From positions 35,392,501-35,456,500 of the forward strand of contig JAZHRO010000026.1 in assembly GCA_037157565.1 (NCBI GenBank): a stretch of 64,000 nt of DNA. The letters run 5' to 3'. Source of the stretch: Thalassia testudinum (Eukaryota; Streptophyta; Magnoliopsida; Alismatales; Hydrocharitaceae). Position numbers and translations under genes: made by a program. Below the pieces are notes generated by a model. The model was not told the origin of the DNA. It worked only from the letters and a program-made list of their open reading frames with translations, and made no database searches. This document shows, one piece after another, positions 22,960-36,113 of this stretch. The number at the start of each line of letters is the position of its first letter. Position 1 is the first letter of the stretch.

Positions 22960-23762
22960 AGGTCATGGATGGTCTAACTAATTGCCTCTTTATGTTCTTT
23001 TAAGACCTTGATTAGTTTTATCTCCTGCTCCATAGTCAATTTAGAACTGATAATCACAGGAAGCATCTTCTTAGGTCCTAAAAATTGATATTTCAAACTA
23101 TCAGGTAATGGTTTCAGTTCGAGCCAGGGTGGGTTTAAGATGGAAGGTAAGGAGGATGCTAATGAAGATTCATCAGGACGATTAGAGGAAGAGGTTGAAA
23201 GTGAACAAAATTGACAACCTCTTCAGAATGTGGCGGGTTTGCCACAGAGGGTTGTGGGTTGGGTTCATTGGTGTAGGAAGAACTCTCAATAACAGATACT
23301 GCCATACATGTCTCAATATTCAAATGATCTTCCTCGAGTTCCTCTATAAATCCACAATCCTCAAACTTATTAATCGCCTTGAAAATATCCAATTTCAATT
23401 TTCGATCCCCAAAGGCGATTTCCATGCTACCGCTCTCACAGTTGATATTGGCCTTAGCGGTAGCCAGCAACGGACGCCCCAAAATGATGGGCGTGTTGCA
23501 TTCTTAGGTACATCCACGTCAAGGATAAGGAAATCTATAGGAAAATAGAAGTCCTTGACCTTGACAATAGCATCCTCAATAACGCCTCTCGAAGTTGTGA
23601 CTAAACAGTCCGCTAATTACAGCATTACTGAGGTCGGTCGAAGTTCACCTAATCCGAACTTCTCGTAAAGAGAAGTCGGAATTAGGTTAATGGATGCACC
23701 TAGATCCAAGAGTGCCCGGTCAAAAGTGTAATCTCCGATAACACATGAAATCAAAGGGGCAC
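22960..23762 (-). pseudogene. Protease and linker of element A (broken)
   Basis: The minus strand encodes FDRALLDLGASINLIP near 23675-23730, the protease site with DLG as in Athila, then GRPLLATAKANI near 23450-23480, the Athila protease C-terminal landmark, and an acidic linker to RT. The upstream part is cut by element D at 23762. Stops and probable frameshifts occur between the blocks. Confidence 0.75.
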
Positions 23763-24373
23763 TGTTAATCGCTCTGAATCGGGTTTAAAAATCAATGCAT
23801 TGCAGTATAGTTTGAAATAGTACAAAAAACAAATAAAATTTATAACTCGAATATCAGAAATAAAGTCCAAGGTCGAACACAGGGAGCAATTGGCAAAAAT
23901 AATTCTCAAGATTGTAATTCAAGCAAATATGAGTAATATAACAAAATTCCAAGCAGTAATGATATATGAATGAAAGCGTATGTCAAATAGTGCAAAAAGA
24001 ATGGGGTAAAATGGTGATTTAAATCACCAATTACCCCTCACAATTATATCAAATAACTCAATAGTACTAAGAAATTAAATTCCATGTAGTATAAGTGCAC
24101 AGTGCACTTCAGACATCTGCTCAGCCAATCAAACGACTTAACCCGCTCGCTGCTTCTTCTTCCTCTTTTGTGAGGCTTCTCTCTTCTTCTTCTCTATCTT
24201 TCTTCTCTTCTGCAGCTTCTCTTTCTTCTGCGCCTTCTCTCTTCTTTCCTTCTTCTTCTTTTTCTTCTGGCTGTGTTTTCTCTCTTCTTCTTCTCTATCT
24301 TTCTCTCCTTTCTCTTCACACACAAGGGGAAGGGCTTCTTAAATGGCTAAGTGTCAGCCGTTGAATCACAGAG

Positions 24374-24612
24374 CAAACGCCCCTTGCCCCCGCACGCTCT
24401 CTCCTTCTCTCTCAGGGATCCACCCTCCCAGGGCCTTGGGTTATCGGGTATTTGGGTAGAGCGCACCCAAGACCAGGCTCACTGGCAGTGGGTGGTGAGC
24501 GAGGTGTGAATGGGGCTTAGGCGGGGAATCGGATGTGCCAGACCCGCGGGTTAGGTGTCGCGAATGAAGCGCATGTGAGGGTGTAATGGGACCTCACCCG
24601 ATGGTTGGAGGC
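24374..24612 (-). ncRNA. Candidate LTR-embedded Pol III transcript, copy D1
   Basis: GCCTCC begins at 24612 on the minus strand, 30 nt from the TATA-like box. The 3' end is placed by homology: other copies have TTTT here, whereas D1 has only TTT (24377-24375), so termination may fail. The GGGTGAGGTCCC block is present just inside. Confidence 0.25.
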
Positions 24613-24634
24613 GATAAGTCCCAATCACAAAAAT

Positions 24635-24678
24635 AGTTTATGCGGGTGCAGGCGCTCCTCAGCTTTCGAGGTGGGACT
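24635..24678 (-). promoter_or_regulatory. snRNA-type promoter (USE-like, 24 nt, TATA-like), copy D1
   Basis: Minus-strand AGTCCCACCTCG (24678-24667) has one change from the USE consensus. After exactly 24 nt comes CATAAACT (24642-24635). The USE arms lie in a palindrome GTGGGACTATCCCAC (24671-24685). Confidence 0.5.
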
Positions 24679-26539
24679 ATCCCACCACCTTCTTTCTGTG
24701 TATAGCTGCACCTGTTGTTTCTTGCAATTACAGTCAAAGGCCCAGTCAAAGGGCCAAATTGGTCCCTTGGTTATGATCCTGGAGACTCTCCGTTGTGCCT
24801 GGGACTTCACCTGGTGCCTACAGGTGCTGGAGTAAGGCTTCCAACTTCACTCGAAGCTTCAGCAATGGTGGCAGAGGACCTGCTACTTGAAAATCAGAAT
24901 ACAGCCTCTCGACCTTGTAAAATAGGTTCAAGAGCTTCGTCGTAGGATGGCAAGTACAATGGTGGGTGCGATGTGGAGTGGGAGTGGCTGTGGTGGCTAG
25001 ACGGTGAGGGAGTTGTTGCGTGGAGGTGGGTGTGCTTGGCAAAGGTTTTGGGGGAGCAATCAACCTAACTAAGTTAGGGCTTCTACTCTTGAGGTCGAGG
25101 CAAAGGTGTAGAGTGTGGAAGCGGTGGCATAGGTGGTATGTGGTGGCTACTGGAGGTTGCTAGTGGTACATCGGTGAGGTGGAAGATGAATTCGCGAAGG
25201 GCGGTGAGGAAGTCGAAGCGAAGTGTCGGAGGTGTTGTCGTGACGTGGAGAAGCTGAGGAGTTGATAAAGATAGGTAGCGGACGACGGGGATCAGAGTTG
25301 GCACTGGTTTCGGTATGGCCGACGCCATAGAAGAAGATGACTCTGGTGGGAGTTGGACGGCAAGGACAAAGGAGATAGGGACATCGGTCAGTATTGCATG
25401 ACGCGGATGAAGGTGAGGGAGGCCAATCCATGGTCGGTATTGCGAACGGACAAGGAATGAGGACAGAAGAGGTCGCCGGAGCTCGAGGAGTCTTTTGGTT
25501 GGAAGAGGAAGGATGAATATGGGGAGTTTCCGGCCAAAATCGAGCTTAAGAAGTTTGGCTTGATCTGGGGATTCTTTTATAGACCTCTGGAGGGAGTTTC
25601 AGGCTTGGGAAGCAAGCTTCCCAAGCTTGGAATGTTCGCCGGAGATAGGAATTCCAAGATATCCTAATCTCTCATGCGTTCGCATAACAGATTGGGAAGG
25701 TTTTAGAGCTTGGGATTTGGCTCAAAAGGAAGAGAATTCCTTGACGAACTTCCCTTTCAAATCTGAGAGGGATTCGTCAAGGAATCAAGAGGAACATGCC
25801 ATTTTAAGGTTGCCAGAGTATGTAGGATTAGGATTCATGGCGGCAGGGACCATTTTGTGAAAATAATGACAACATTGGGGGGCTATCTACAAGGATTTTG
25901 AAAGTTAAGGGCATATGTGTGAGATAAAAGAATCAAATAGGACCAAATTGCAAACTAGGTTGAAACAATCTCAAATTGGGCCCAAATTCTGGCACAAACC
26001 TAATTCGGACCTAAGAAATCTAATGGTGAAGTTTGATTTTGGTTTTGACCTAGTTTTTCTGGGTAATTTATGTAAAAACCCAAATTATGGCAAATGTTAG
26101 TCTGAGACTCTATTTTAGGTTAAGATAGGTTCTAATGGTCAAATTGAAGGTACCAAATCCTAGAGAATATTTTTCTATGATTTTTAGAGGGTTTAGGTGA
26201 ATTTTATCCTGACCATAGCCTCAGTTAATTAAGCAGGTCAGTTTTTAGGATTTCAGAAGTCATTTAATTCCCAAAACACGTGAAAACCCTTTTCTGTCTG
26301 TTCTAACCAACTTGTTAGATTTTCAAGACCATTTGACCTTTATCTAACCCTTGAGAAAACCCACGATTATTCTACATTCAAGATATGATGGTAAAATTAC
26401 AGTTTTAACCTTATTTTACTGTATTTCTCTCAGAATGATTATCTAATGAATTAGGGCTTTCTGGTGGTTATGTAGGAGTATTTATTGACTTAATCAGATC
26501 AAAATGAGCTAGTTATGGCTCATAATGGTGTTCCCATCA

Positions 26540-28135
26540 TATCCTATGCCTAGCTTTTGCTAGTCCCTTAGTAAAATCTCATGGAATTAACTCAAATTCT
26601 AGACCATGTGTTCAGATCTATGATGTGTGCTTTCTTGTGTAGATTAGGTCAGAATGCCAATAATAAGCCTAGAGGTACTCAAGTACCAAGCAAGATCCGG
26701 ACCTGACCAACTCTATCCTCAGTCTACCGCGAAGGTTTCTAAGGCCCACAGAAACTAACCTAAGGTTCGTTGAACTCCGCGGTTAAGGCACCCGTGCTTA
26801 AAACATGTTTAGTCCCGGTTGAGTTTGCAGTGCATTTTTATAAAAGTGACTGAGGAATTTTTTTCTTTATTTTTGGAGAGTTTTCTTTCTCTTTTCTTTC
26901 TTTATTTCTAGCTTCGGATTGGCTTTACAACATGGTCTATATCGGATTCCTAGCTCCCACCATCAATCCTCGCAGTGTCCCTGGCAATCAATGCTTCGAG
27001 ATAGCACCACCCATGGCAACCCCCAGAACCCTGGCTTTCGAGATTTCGTGATAATCCCTCCCATGGCGTTCTGTAGCTAAATCCAGACCCTGGCAATCGA
27101 CATTTCGTGATAATGCCGCCCATGGCATCTAAACCAACACAAGGTGCTTACATGCCCTCGGTAGGATATTTAGATATCCTAGGAGACAAGCACCGAGGAG
27201 ATGGTATGTTATTGCACATCTTCGAGGGGAATTTCCCACCTCTCCGTGCCGAGAACTCTTTCAAATCAACTTGTGTTGATAAGCCACTCCTAATTTACGT
27301 AGCTTTTTCATAACAGAATTAACGCCTTTGCGTGTTTTTGATAATTAAGTGCACTGAACCAGACTGTGTATGGATTAGGGTGCTTAGGTTATCGAGTCCT
27401 GCAAACCAGAGGTTAGTTAACGAGGCTGAATAATCCCTAAGCCTTAGACCAAATACTTAAGCTTTGTATTTCCCCCAATCTCTTGAGGACTATCCAAATC
27501 TTAACGAATACTTGAATTTTTAAGCCTAAACACAAGCCCAAGAGGCCTAAGATCAGTGTTCATACTAATCTCTTTTGTCTCTTAGCACTTTTTATCTTTT
27601 ATTTCTTTCTTTTGATTTGGTCTAGAACTAAGTAGATTCCTTAATCTTTTACTAAAGACTATCTCTTTTTGTTTCAAACTGTGCTCCTTTTTGACATTTA
27701 TATCACCTCCCCTTTTCTTCCTCAAAAATGATATGCAAATTGATCTTTTCAAAATTCCCTCCCTTCTCCATTTTTTTATTCTTTTTCAGTTTTTTTTAAG
27801 TTTTTTTATTTTTGGTTTTTTGGAATATGTAATTTTTTTGATGAAACCCTTTCTTGTGAAGTGATTCTCACAATGTTTTGCACTTTAATACCCCCCCCAA
27901 TGCCTATGATTTGCAATGTCCTCATTGTAAATTAGGTGGGTTCAAATTCAGCTTAGATCATACATTAGAACAAGTTTTGGGTGGGTGGATGGGTCGGAAT
28001 GACTGTTGCGGACGATTTCAAGCTTGGGTACGGGTACCAGAGGTGGAGTCGGCTGCTCTAATGGACGGACCCTAAAGTGCAATATGAGTTCAGCACGGGA
28101 TGTGTCAAGAAGGGTCTCAGGTTTTTTAATAAGAT
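26540..28135 (-). other. Post-pol non-coding region of element D
   Basis: This stretch is related to 2876-4230 and 37853-39300, beginning with the shared 'cctatgcctagctttt' sequence beside the LTR. T-rich runs lie at 27770-27840. No conserved open frame. Confidence 0.55.
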
Positions 28136-28139
28136 GACA

Positions 28140-29315
28140 GGTTGCCTCCCGTTAAGTGCTGAGTTTAACACCATCAGCCGGGCGCAATGAACTTAGGGAG
28201 AATGGCCATCAAAAGATACCTCAGCCAAGTTTGTATCGGTGAGTTTAATGAACGGCTTAAGTCGCTGGTCATTCACAACAAAAGGTTTGGAATCAAGGCT
28301 GGGTTGACTGATTTCAACGGCTCCATTTCCAAAAATCTGTCAGATAAGATATGGTACAATCCATTTTGATCTGAGTTTGCCTGGGAAGAGTTTTAGTTTT
28401 ACAACAAAGAGTAGGACTTTCTGACCAGGGTGAAAGATCTTTCTAGATATGTGCTTGTCATGAAAGGCCTTAACCCGCTCTTTGTAAATTTGCGAGTTCT
28501 CGTACGCATCTTTACGTAGTTCATCGATCTCGCTCATTTGAAGCTTTCTGTGGGTTCCTACCTTAAAAAGATCAAGATTACACTTCCGTACAGCCAAATA
28601 GGCTTTGTGCTCCAACTCAACAGGGAGGTGACATGCCTTCCCGTACACCAATCTGAAAGGAGACATGCCCAATTGGGTCTCATGGGTGGTCCTATAAGCC
28701 CACAAGGCTTTCAAAAGTTGGGATGACCAATCTTTCCTATCAAGTCGGATAGTAACTTGAAAGATTTTCTTGATCTCCCGATTTGATAGCTTAGCTAGAC
28801 CGTTGGTTTGGGGATGATGAGGAGTAGAGATTCGGTGTGATACCCCATACTTGGCCATCAGTGATCTGAACTGAGCATTCCTGAAATGGGTCCCTCCATT
28901 AGAGATAATGTCATGTGGAATCCCAAACCAAGAAAAGATGTTCTGATAAATGAATTTGATTACTACCTTATGATCGTTGGTTGAGGTCGGGATGGCTTCA
29001 ATCCATTTGGACATGTAGTCAACAGTGAGAAGAATGTACTCGAAGCCGTCCGAGATAGGGAAGGATCCCATGAAATTGATCCCCCAAATATCGAAGATCT
29101 CGCATATGAGAATCGGCTATAAAGGCATCATATCGTGGTGGCTCATGTTTCCCAAGGTCTGGCAACAAGTGCATGCCTTACAGTGATCGTATGCATCCTT
29201 AAAAATCGTGGGCCAGTAAAAGCTGCACTGGTGGACTTTTGCTGTGGTTTTATGTTCGGAGAAGTGTCCGCCGCAGGCTTGGTCATGGCAGAAGGACAAA
29301 ATGTCCTGAATTTTC
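28140..29315 (-). pseudogene. Integrase of element D (broken)
   Basis: A 243-codon open stretch (28340-29071) plus the in-frame zinc-binding part (29117-29299, HDQACGGHF and CKACTCCQTLG). The core shows [28 protein letters not shown] and [10 protein letters not shown]. The second catalytic Asp is Asn, and the catalytic Glu region reads [12 protein letters not shown] where the family has NGQVEVSNREIK, so the DDE triad is lost twice. The C-terminal part has [17 protein letters not shown] and [11 protein letters not shown]. Confidence 0.88.
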
Positions 29316-29329
29316 GCTTCCAGAATGTA

Positions 29330-30060
29330 CTATCTGCTGATCTGATCAGCACCAATGCGGAAGAGGTACGGGTCTTCCCAAATGTAGTACTTGGCATCAG
29401 AAAGTAATTTGTCTTTCTTAGCCTTTGGCCAATCGGATAGGATCTGATGTGATGCCAAGTAGTTCACCAAATGAACAAACCTAGGAAGTCTCGTGCTAAT
29501 AGTCAAGATGTGCTCGTCAGAAAAGTATTCTGTGATGGGTCTGGAAAGGTCAATAATGTCATAAGGAAGGTGGGATAAGTAGTCAACTATCACATTCTGA
29601 TTTCCCGCTTTATTGCGGATCTCAAGATCAAATTCTTGCAACAGCAAGATCCAGCGGATTAGTCAAGGTTTCGCGTCCTTCTTCGCTAGGAGGTGTCTCA
29701 CTGTAGTGTGATCTGAGTAAATGATAACACGGGAACCCAAAAGATACGATCTGAATTTCTCTAGGGCAAATATACGGTTAGCAGCTCTTTCTAAGTAACT
29801 ATGTAGTTACGCTGAGCCTCATCTAGTGTCTTGCTAGTGTAGTAGATGAGCACAGGTTTCCCATCTATTTTTTGCCCAAGTACCGCACCCACAGCATAAT
29901 CAGATGCATCGCACATGATCTCAAAGGGTTGAGACCAATCAGGGGACTGCAGGATAGGTGCTTGGGTGACTTAATCATGTAGGATCTCAAACGCCTGAGT
30001 GCACTCCTTAGTAATTTCAAAGGAGGCATCCTTGGAGAGAAGAGTAATTAGAAGGGTTGA
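29330..30060 (-). pseudogene. RNase H region of element D (broken)
   Basis: In the same frame as integrase, the minus strand encodes EIMCDASDYAVGAVLGQKIDG near 29880-29940, [32 protein letters not shown] and EFDLEIRNKAGNQNV (29590-29640), with stops near 29660 and 29810. RT is absent: the sequence jumps near 30060 to the start of gag, an internal deletion of more than 2 kb relative to A. Confidence 0.82.
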
Positions 30061-30283
30061 TGATGGCATTGATTTGGTTTTGGAAATCATTTAATTGTTA
30101 CTCAATGTTAGGTTGATCTCCTTGGTGATCCGTAGTTGATAAGCGGGAAGTAGGTTCTGAATCAGAGGATATGTCAATGTCATCAGGTTGTTGCACAAAC
30201 ATGGAAGTCGAGGCTTGACCTCGACGAGTGTGAATATCTAATGAAGGCCTCAAGGATGGTCTAAAGGACCTCCTCCCAAACAT
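30061..30283 (-). pseudogene. gag N terminus of element D
   Basis: An ATG at 30283-30281 starts MFGRRSFRPSLRPSLDIH, matching MLGRRSLNP at the gag start of element A (48487). About 60-70 codons remain before the internal deletion. A splice-acceptor-like sequence CTCCATCAG lies just upstream at about 30294-30286. Confidence 0.65.
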
Positions 30284-31020
30284 GCACTGATGGAGTAGAT
30301 GAGGGGTAGCAGGTGATGGACCCAATCAAGACACCCAAAAATGTTGGATGACTATAGAGGTTCAGGGTAGATGATACCCCTAAGTTAGAAAGTCATCCAC
30401 CTGAGAATTACCTGGGCAGCCAGAGAGAGAGAGTCCCGCGATGACCCTTACACAGTAGAGTGCCCCCATGAGTTACAGGGTTTTCAACACCTGACCTCTC
30501 TTGTCACTGAGGATCCAGGTAGACCAGAATGGGGACTTGACCTCTTAAGTCTACCAGTTTAAGTTAAGAGCAAGGTGCTTATGATTTCACTTAAACTTTA
30601 AGATGTTTTTGTGCAAAGTGACCTAATTTGAAGATTGGTTAACCCAACAAGGTGGGTCAACTTCACTTGTTTTGTCCTTGAAAAATTTTTGGTCCCTCTT
30701 TTAGTGTTCAAATGAAATTAAGAGCATGTTTTTAGGGTTTGCTTGAATAGATCAATTCAACCAAGGCTTAGGCACACACTGTTTGGGAAGGTTAATTCTT
30801 GGTTAAGTAGGTGTGTCTCTAAAACCTTAAAATGGAAACCCTAATTGGCTCTGATTGGTCCAATTTTAATTTGTCAAAAATGTCGTACCTAGGGCTCAAG
30901 AAAGAAGGTGATAACCCTAGATACCTTAAGCCCTAAGTAGGTGCACAAATCAGGGTTTGGATTTTAACTAGAATGTATCAAATCAGGCAACTTGATGATT
31001 AATCTAAGAATAGAATGCAA
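30284..31020 (-). other. Leader of element D, gag-proximal part
   Basis: Non-coding leader between gag and the PBS, interrupted by E. The rest is 36114-36316. I see no gene or further repeat. Confidence 0.5.
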
Positions 31021-31739
31021 GTAGCTAATGGAAGATGATTATTCGAAGTTTGTATAAATAAAATGTCGTTGTTGCTGTAGTGTCACAAATACAAACCGTT
31101 ATCGCGTCAATTTTATTTAATTACATAATTTTTACTAGTTTATTCCAAGTCGTTCACTAGGAGACAGTTATTGATATACATCACTATCTAAATCCAAGAT
31201 TATTCTTTAATTCCAAAAATGATTAATTTTATATACAATCAATAATGAATGAATGAATGAATCCATATAAAATGAATTAAGGGTTTCATTATGTACAAAA
31301 AGAGTCAATGAAAATGCTTACAAAAATCTACTTACAAATAAGCATCAAATAATACATAGATATATTCTATACTATCTATTTATAAGTTATATTACTAATA
31401 CTTACATAAATATACACTACTAACCAATATTACATATCATACTAACTTAACTTAATATACTAACATATACAGTAACATATACAATAGCTACAGCGACAGA
31501 TACAAACGTCGCTGGACCCAAAAAAATATATACAACCTTTAAAGCAAAAACTAGAGTCTATAGCGACAGTTATCTTACTTTTAGCGATAGTTTATTCTGT
31601 CAGTGAAAATATGAAGTTACTTATATATACATATATATAGCTGTATTACTTACCTATACATACTATACAACTTATTTTTTTTACTTATACATATTATTTA
31701 CATATCCTATACATACAGATATACGTTATACATATATAC

Positions 31740-31830
31740 TTCTCTTCTTCTATTACTTCTTAAGTTCTCTGCATTCTTCTTCTTCTTCTATTACTTCTTA
31801 AGTTCTCTGCATTCTTCTTCATCTTCCTTA
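31740..31830. repeat. Tandem duplication of about 39-48 bp in E
   Basis: The unit 'ctattacttcttaagttctc' followed by 'tgcattcttcttc' appears twice in a row. Confidence 0.8.
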
Positions 31831-32132
31831 TCAAACACTTAGCCGTTTACTCTTATGTGCTTAATGAGTCATTAGGGCCTTCAAACTTAGCAAAAATTTG
31901 TTAATTGGAGGGCACGCCTTTTGAGTGATACACAGCACCCGAGGTGGGTGGGACCAAACCTTTACTAAGAGTGCCTTAGTTTCTTAATTAGGTCACTTAA
32001 TTACATTTTCAGCTCAGATTTGGGCTTCATCAAGCCCTCGCACAGTAACCGTCCCTCGGCCACACACACATGCTCAGATAGAAGGTAACTGCCTAGCGCC
32101 CGTGACGATTGAGCTATGCATGTAACAAAAAC

Positions 32133-32176
32133 AACTTAAAGTGCTAAGAGCGCTCGCATGTCCACGATGTGGGACT
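32133..32176 (-). promoter_or_regulatory. snRNA-type promoter (USE, 24 nt, TATA-like) in E
   Basis: Minus-strand AGTCCCACATCG (32176-32165) is an exact USE. After exactly 24 nt comes TTTAAGTT (32140-32133). The surrounding LTR is not of the C/D family, and the GCCTCC start and GGGGTGAGG block seen there are absent, so any product would be different. Confidence 0.45.
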
Positions 32177-32219
32177 AATCAGAAGCTTGTACAGCGTTGG
32201 AAATCAGATGGTTGCTACT

Positions 32220-33360
32220 GATTTTGCGATTTTGGTCCTCAATTCGAGGAACATAATTTATTAGATAATAAAATTAAATTATAGGATAATAAAGTATTTA
32301 CATAGTACTTTACAATTATACAGTTAATTTAGAATTTTAATTATATTTACTATATAAATTAATTAGGTAAGGTATACAATTTATACATAACTTATTTTAG
32401 GTTTTATTCTTTAATTAAGTATAAATTAGTTATTATCTGGTCTAATTGACCTTATATTGAGTTAGTATACATGTTTAAATATTTTATAAACATTTTTATT
32501 GTATTTTACAAGCTTTATTTCTATTTATTTACATTTAATTAGCACATTTTTAGAATATTTCATTTGTAAATTAAGTTTAAATAGTATACACAATATAAAT
32601 ATACTTAAATTTGGTTAATTTACTTAAAATACAGTAATATACATATACAAAATAAGTTAACTTAGTTTTCACTTAATCTACTAATTTATTTTAATTTAAT
32701 CTAATAACTTAACTACTAACTTAATAAACTAATTATTTATTCCGTATATATAATTAAATTAAGGTACAGGGTTTAATATATTTATAATATACATATAAAT
32801 ACGTATATACAGTATTATAACTTACTATTGTTATTTATAGTGTTTAATAATTTATATAGCTTATTTAGTACATATAATTTAGTTTACTTAATAATTAGTT
32901 ATATAATTAAGATATATACAGTATACTCTAACTTAAATATTTAATTTACATTATACAATATATACATAAGCTATTTTTATTAAAATATGTATAACTTACA
33001 TTATAGATAAATAGGCTTACAATATAACATATATATACACTTATATACATAGTATATAAAGGATTTTTTTAGGTATTTTTGAGTTTTTTCTGCTTTTTAT
33101 GGATTTTATATCTGTTATGGAGATAGGTGATGAAAGGGAAAGAAATAGATGAGGAGAAAGAGATGTTTTTCATATTTTTAAGTGTAATTTTTTTAATTAA
33201 GTTTCATGGTATACAGAACCATCGACTGGTAAATTCTACCAAGTCGGGGGTTCAAAATAGCATGAAACTTGGTATGAACTTATGGAAATACCTAATCTTC
33301 AATCAGACAGGTTTTTTATTTTTTAATATTTTTTATATAATTTTTATTTAATTCCAAAGT
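32220..33360. other. AT-rich block in E
   Basis: Very AT-rich sequence with many TATATA and TTAATT runs. I see no open frame or RNA gene. It may be an unrecognised insertion, since the flanking parts of E are of ordinary composition. Confidence 0.5.
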
Positions 33361-35580
33361 TCACACATTCTAGGCCTTTCAAGGGTTTTCTAATGTGTGT
33401 TAAAGCCTAGAATGGAACCTAAAGTGTTTCAAAAGGCAGTGGACTGCCCTAAACTAACTTAATAATAGATAAGAAGAGGATACAAGCAATTAAGCACACA
33501 ACTCAAAGTGGATTTCAATTAATTTTACTTGATGGATAGTTAGGCTTAATGTATAGTTGACAAAAGAGATTTAAAACAGATTACAAGCATTCACTGAATT
33601 TAAAAATGCATTGAAATTTTATGACAGCTTGTTTACAATTCAATACACCTTTAATACAAGTCAGCTATCTAACACTTAAGATCTAAACCTCTGTCTACTG
33701 ACTTCTCTACTGCTGCTGCAAATACAACAGACCAACAGCAGGCCATGCAGCAGCACAAATAGGCTAAGGTTCATCCAATGCAGCAACAAATAGCAGTAGA
33801 AGTTGCTAAACTTCACTCTACTCAGCAAGCCAAGTTCTTCTTCAGACATCTTAACTGCTGCTGCAGTTAATCCATCTGAAGAAGAGTAGGTCTGCAGCAA
33901 GGAAGAAAGCTAAATTCAGCTACTTAACAACTTAAATCAGCCAATTAAATCCCAGATCAGACTGAAGAAAACCTGATCAGGGATTCAAAATGATTGTTTC
34001 AGGCTATTACTTAGCTGGGATTTAGGGGAATGTAGCTGCAATGGCAGCAATTTACTCTGATTATTGGATTCAAAAACACAAAACAAAAATCACTAAATCA
34101 AATTCTGACAAGGGTTTAAATTCTCATAAAAACCATGCTCAGATGTTCAGCATCTTAAATCCAAGTTCCTTGTCACAAATATCACAACCATTCATTCCAT
34201 AAAAACTGTTGATCTAACTCTTTCTAATGCTATAGACAACATGTAGAAAGGGTTCGGATCAACACAATAAATCCATAAAAACTGATGATCTAACTCCTAA
34301 TGCTATAGAAAACATTAGAAAGGGGTAGAATCAACACAAGAAATCCAGTTGAATCCCAAGATGTCACACATCTTAAGGGATATTGAGAATCCCTAATAAA
34401 GCCTCAATCAACATGGTTGATCTTCCTTGGCTCTACAAGGCATTCAACACATTGAAATCCTCAAAAATAACAGATCAGATTATGGCTCTTCTGAGGTGAA
34501 TTCTGACTTTAGAATCACCTCAAATTCCCTACCAATCAGTGAATCACATCAAAACACTTCAGTTTGCAAGATAAAAGCATTCAAAGCCCAAATGAATAAA
34601 AAATCTTTGAAATCTGAATTCATAGAAAATCCAGCAAATTGATTCACTTTTTAGTTTAGATCAGGGGCTTTTGTGATAAACATGGGATGAATGGGAAGCC
34701 CCTAATGTGATTTTCAATGCTAATTTTAGATCTAAGGTTAGAAACCAATCAGATCTAAAATTAGGTCTTATGAGTGGGTGGATTGAGAAATACAAATCAA
34801 GGGAATCAAAAACGAGGTGAAAACATGTAGAGGAAGAACAAAATGATCAGTGATTGGGTGAATTTCTTCCCCTCTGATCTGGGAAGATCAGAGGAGGTGA
34901 GGGGGGGAATTCTATTCTAAAACTACTCCTAATGCTAAACTAATAAGAACAACATATCGATTACTAATTCTACATCTAATTCTACTCTAATCTACCTATC
35001 TAATGCTACAGCTAATCTAAAAAGCATTAAAACTACTCTAACAGGAAGAATGGGACCTATGGGTCCTTAGCCAGTGACTAAGGAGGAAGAATGGAGGAGG
35101 AAGAGCTCCAGCGGAGTGAAAAGCCTGCTAGCGAGGTTCTGGGTCATCCTCAGGTGCTACGTGGTCCTTAGTGACGAGGAGAGTCGAAGAGAAGTCGGAG
35201 ATTGCACATTCGGTGGCTGTGAAATCAGGGAATTTGTGAGGAGGAGAGGCTTGAGTGGAAGAACGATCGCTAAGAAGGTAGGAGAGAGAGATCCCTTGCG
35301 CACGCGACCACTGAGGTGCTTAAGTAGCAATCTCAGTGACTCAGATCACCGCACGGGTGAAAATAGGCATGAATGGTAAGGGCGGCGAGGATGAGAGGAG
35401 AGAAGCACGCGGGCCTCCAAGTTGAAAACTAACCATAGGATGGGATCTGGGGGTTGTAGTGAGCATACGCACCGATTCGTGTAAATCTTTGACTAAGATC
35501 GAGCCACAGATCAAGATCAAGAGAAAGCAAATGGTCGGGATGCTCCGTGTTCTACGCACAGTGCACATGTGGAGGCTCTA
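33361..35580. other. Undetermined part of E
   Basis: Moderately AT-rich, non-coding. It contains short repeated phrases (for example 'actgatgatctaactc' twice near 34205-34300), and a more GC-rich part (35050-35580) just after the E TATA box in sense direction, probably transcribed leader. No gene is supported. Confidence 0.4.
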
Positions 35581-36113
35581 GGTGCTGGGTTTCTATTGGG
35601 TAATTTACAAGGTCGGCCCCTTCTATAAAGGGGTAGAACATTTATAGGCAGGCCCATAAGTGGTAGAGAATAGTAACTGAATGGTCTGTAAGGGCTTTCA
35701 AAGAGGTCCCTGCAGGTTACAAATAGGTCCGGGAAAGTTTTCAAATGAAGGAAATGTGATGCATAAAGGACCTAAATGTAAATTCTAAGTTTCAAGACCT
35801 TAATGATGTCTAAATGCCTTCAAGTTTTTATATGTGCTTAATTGAACTTTTAAGAAGTTAATTATACTTTTGATTTGGACTTTTAAACTTGTGTGTGTGT
35901 TCAATTTACACTTGAATCATCATTTGACCTTTTTCTCAAGGATATCTCAATTTATGACCTAATTATGCAATCTTAACACAGAATTAATGTTTTAGGTATT
36001 TTTCTTTGATTCCCATACTTAACCCATTTTATGTGTTAATTTGGTATTGTTTAACCCAATTTCTAGCTTAACTTTAGCTTTTTAGCTATGATGAATAGAC
36101 ACTCATCAGTAGC

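Larger units (their letters stand above)
23763..26539 (-). repeat. 3' LTR of element D (D1)
   Basis: This 2.78-kb LTR starts TGTTAATCGC and ends TTCCCATCA on the plus strand. Sense-strand landmarks: hairpin 25666-25694, TATA-like box near 25573-25582 (minus-strand CTATAAAAG), USE/TATA unit 24635-24678, CTT-rich tract 24150-24330, and the tRNA-Asp-like CATTGCAGTATAGT (23798-23811). Open frames inside are overlapping and unsupported. Confidence 0.85.
31026..36108 (-). mobile_element. Element E: solo LTR-like insertion, unclassified
   Basis: 5083 bp flanked by perfect GTAGC duplications (31021-31025, 36109-36113). The ends read TAATGG...CTCATCA on the plus strand (TG mutated to TA). Only one copy of each end is present, so it looks like one very long LTR or an LTR carrying a further insertion that I could not delimit. 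Sense is minus: TATAAAT near 35650-35638, a USE/TATA unit at 32133-32176 and a tRNA-Asp-like GTCGTTGTTGCTGTAG at 31065-31080. No coding region is recognised in the 5 kb. Confidence 0.65.

Noticed and set aside
33190..33260. tRNA-like or SINE-like stretch with GGGGGTTCAAAAT
   Set aside because: No A-box at proper distance and no cloverleaf; only a weak B-box resemblance.
34427..34642. 71-codon open frame in E
   Set aside because: Single short AT-rich frame with no domain, and no second copy to show conservation.
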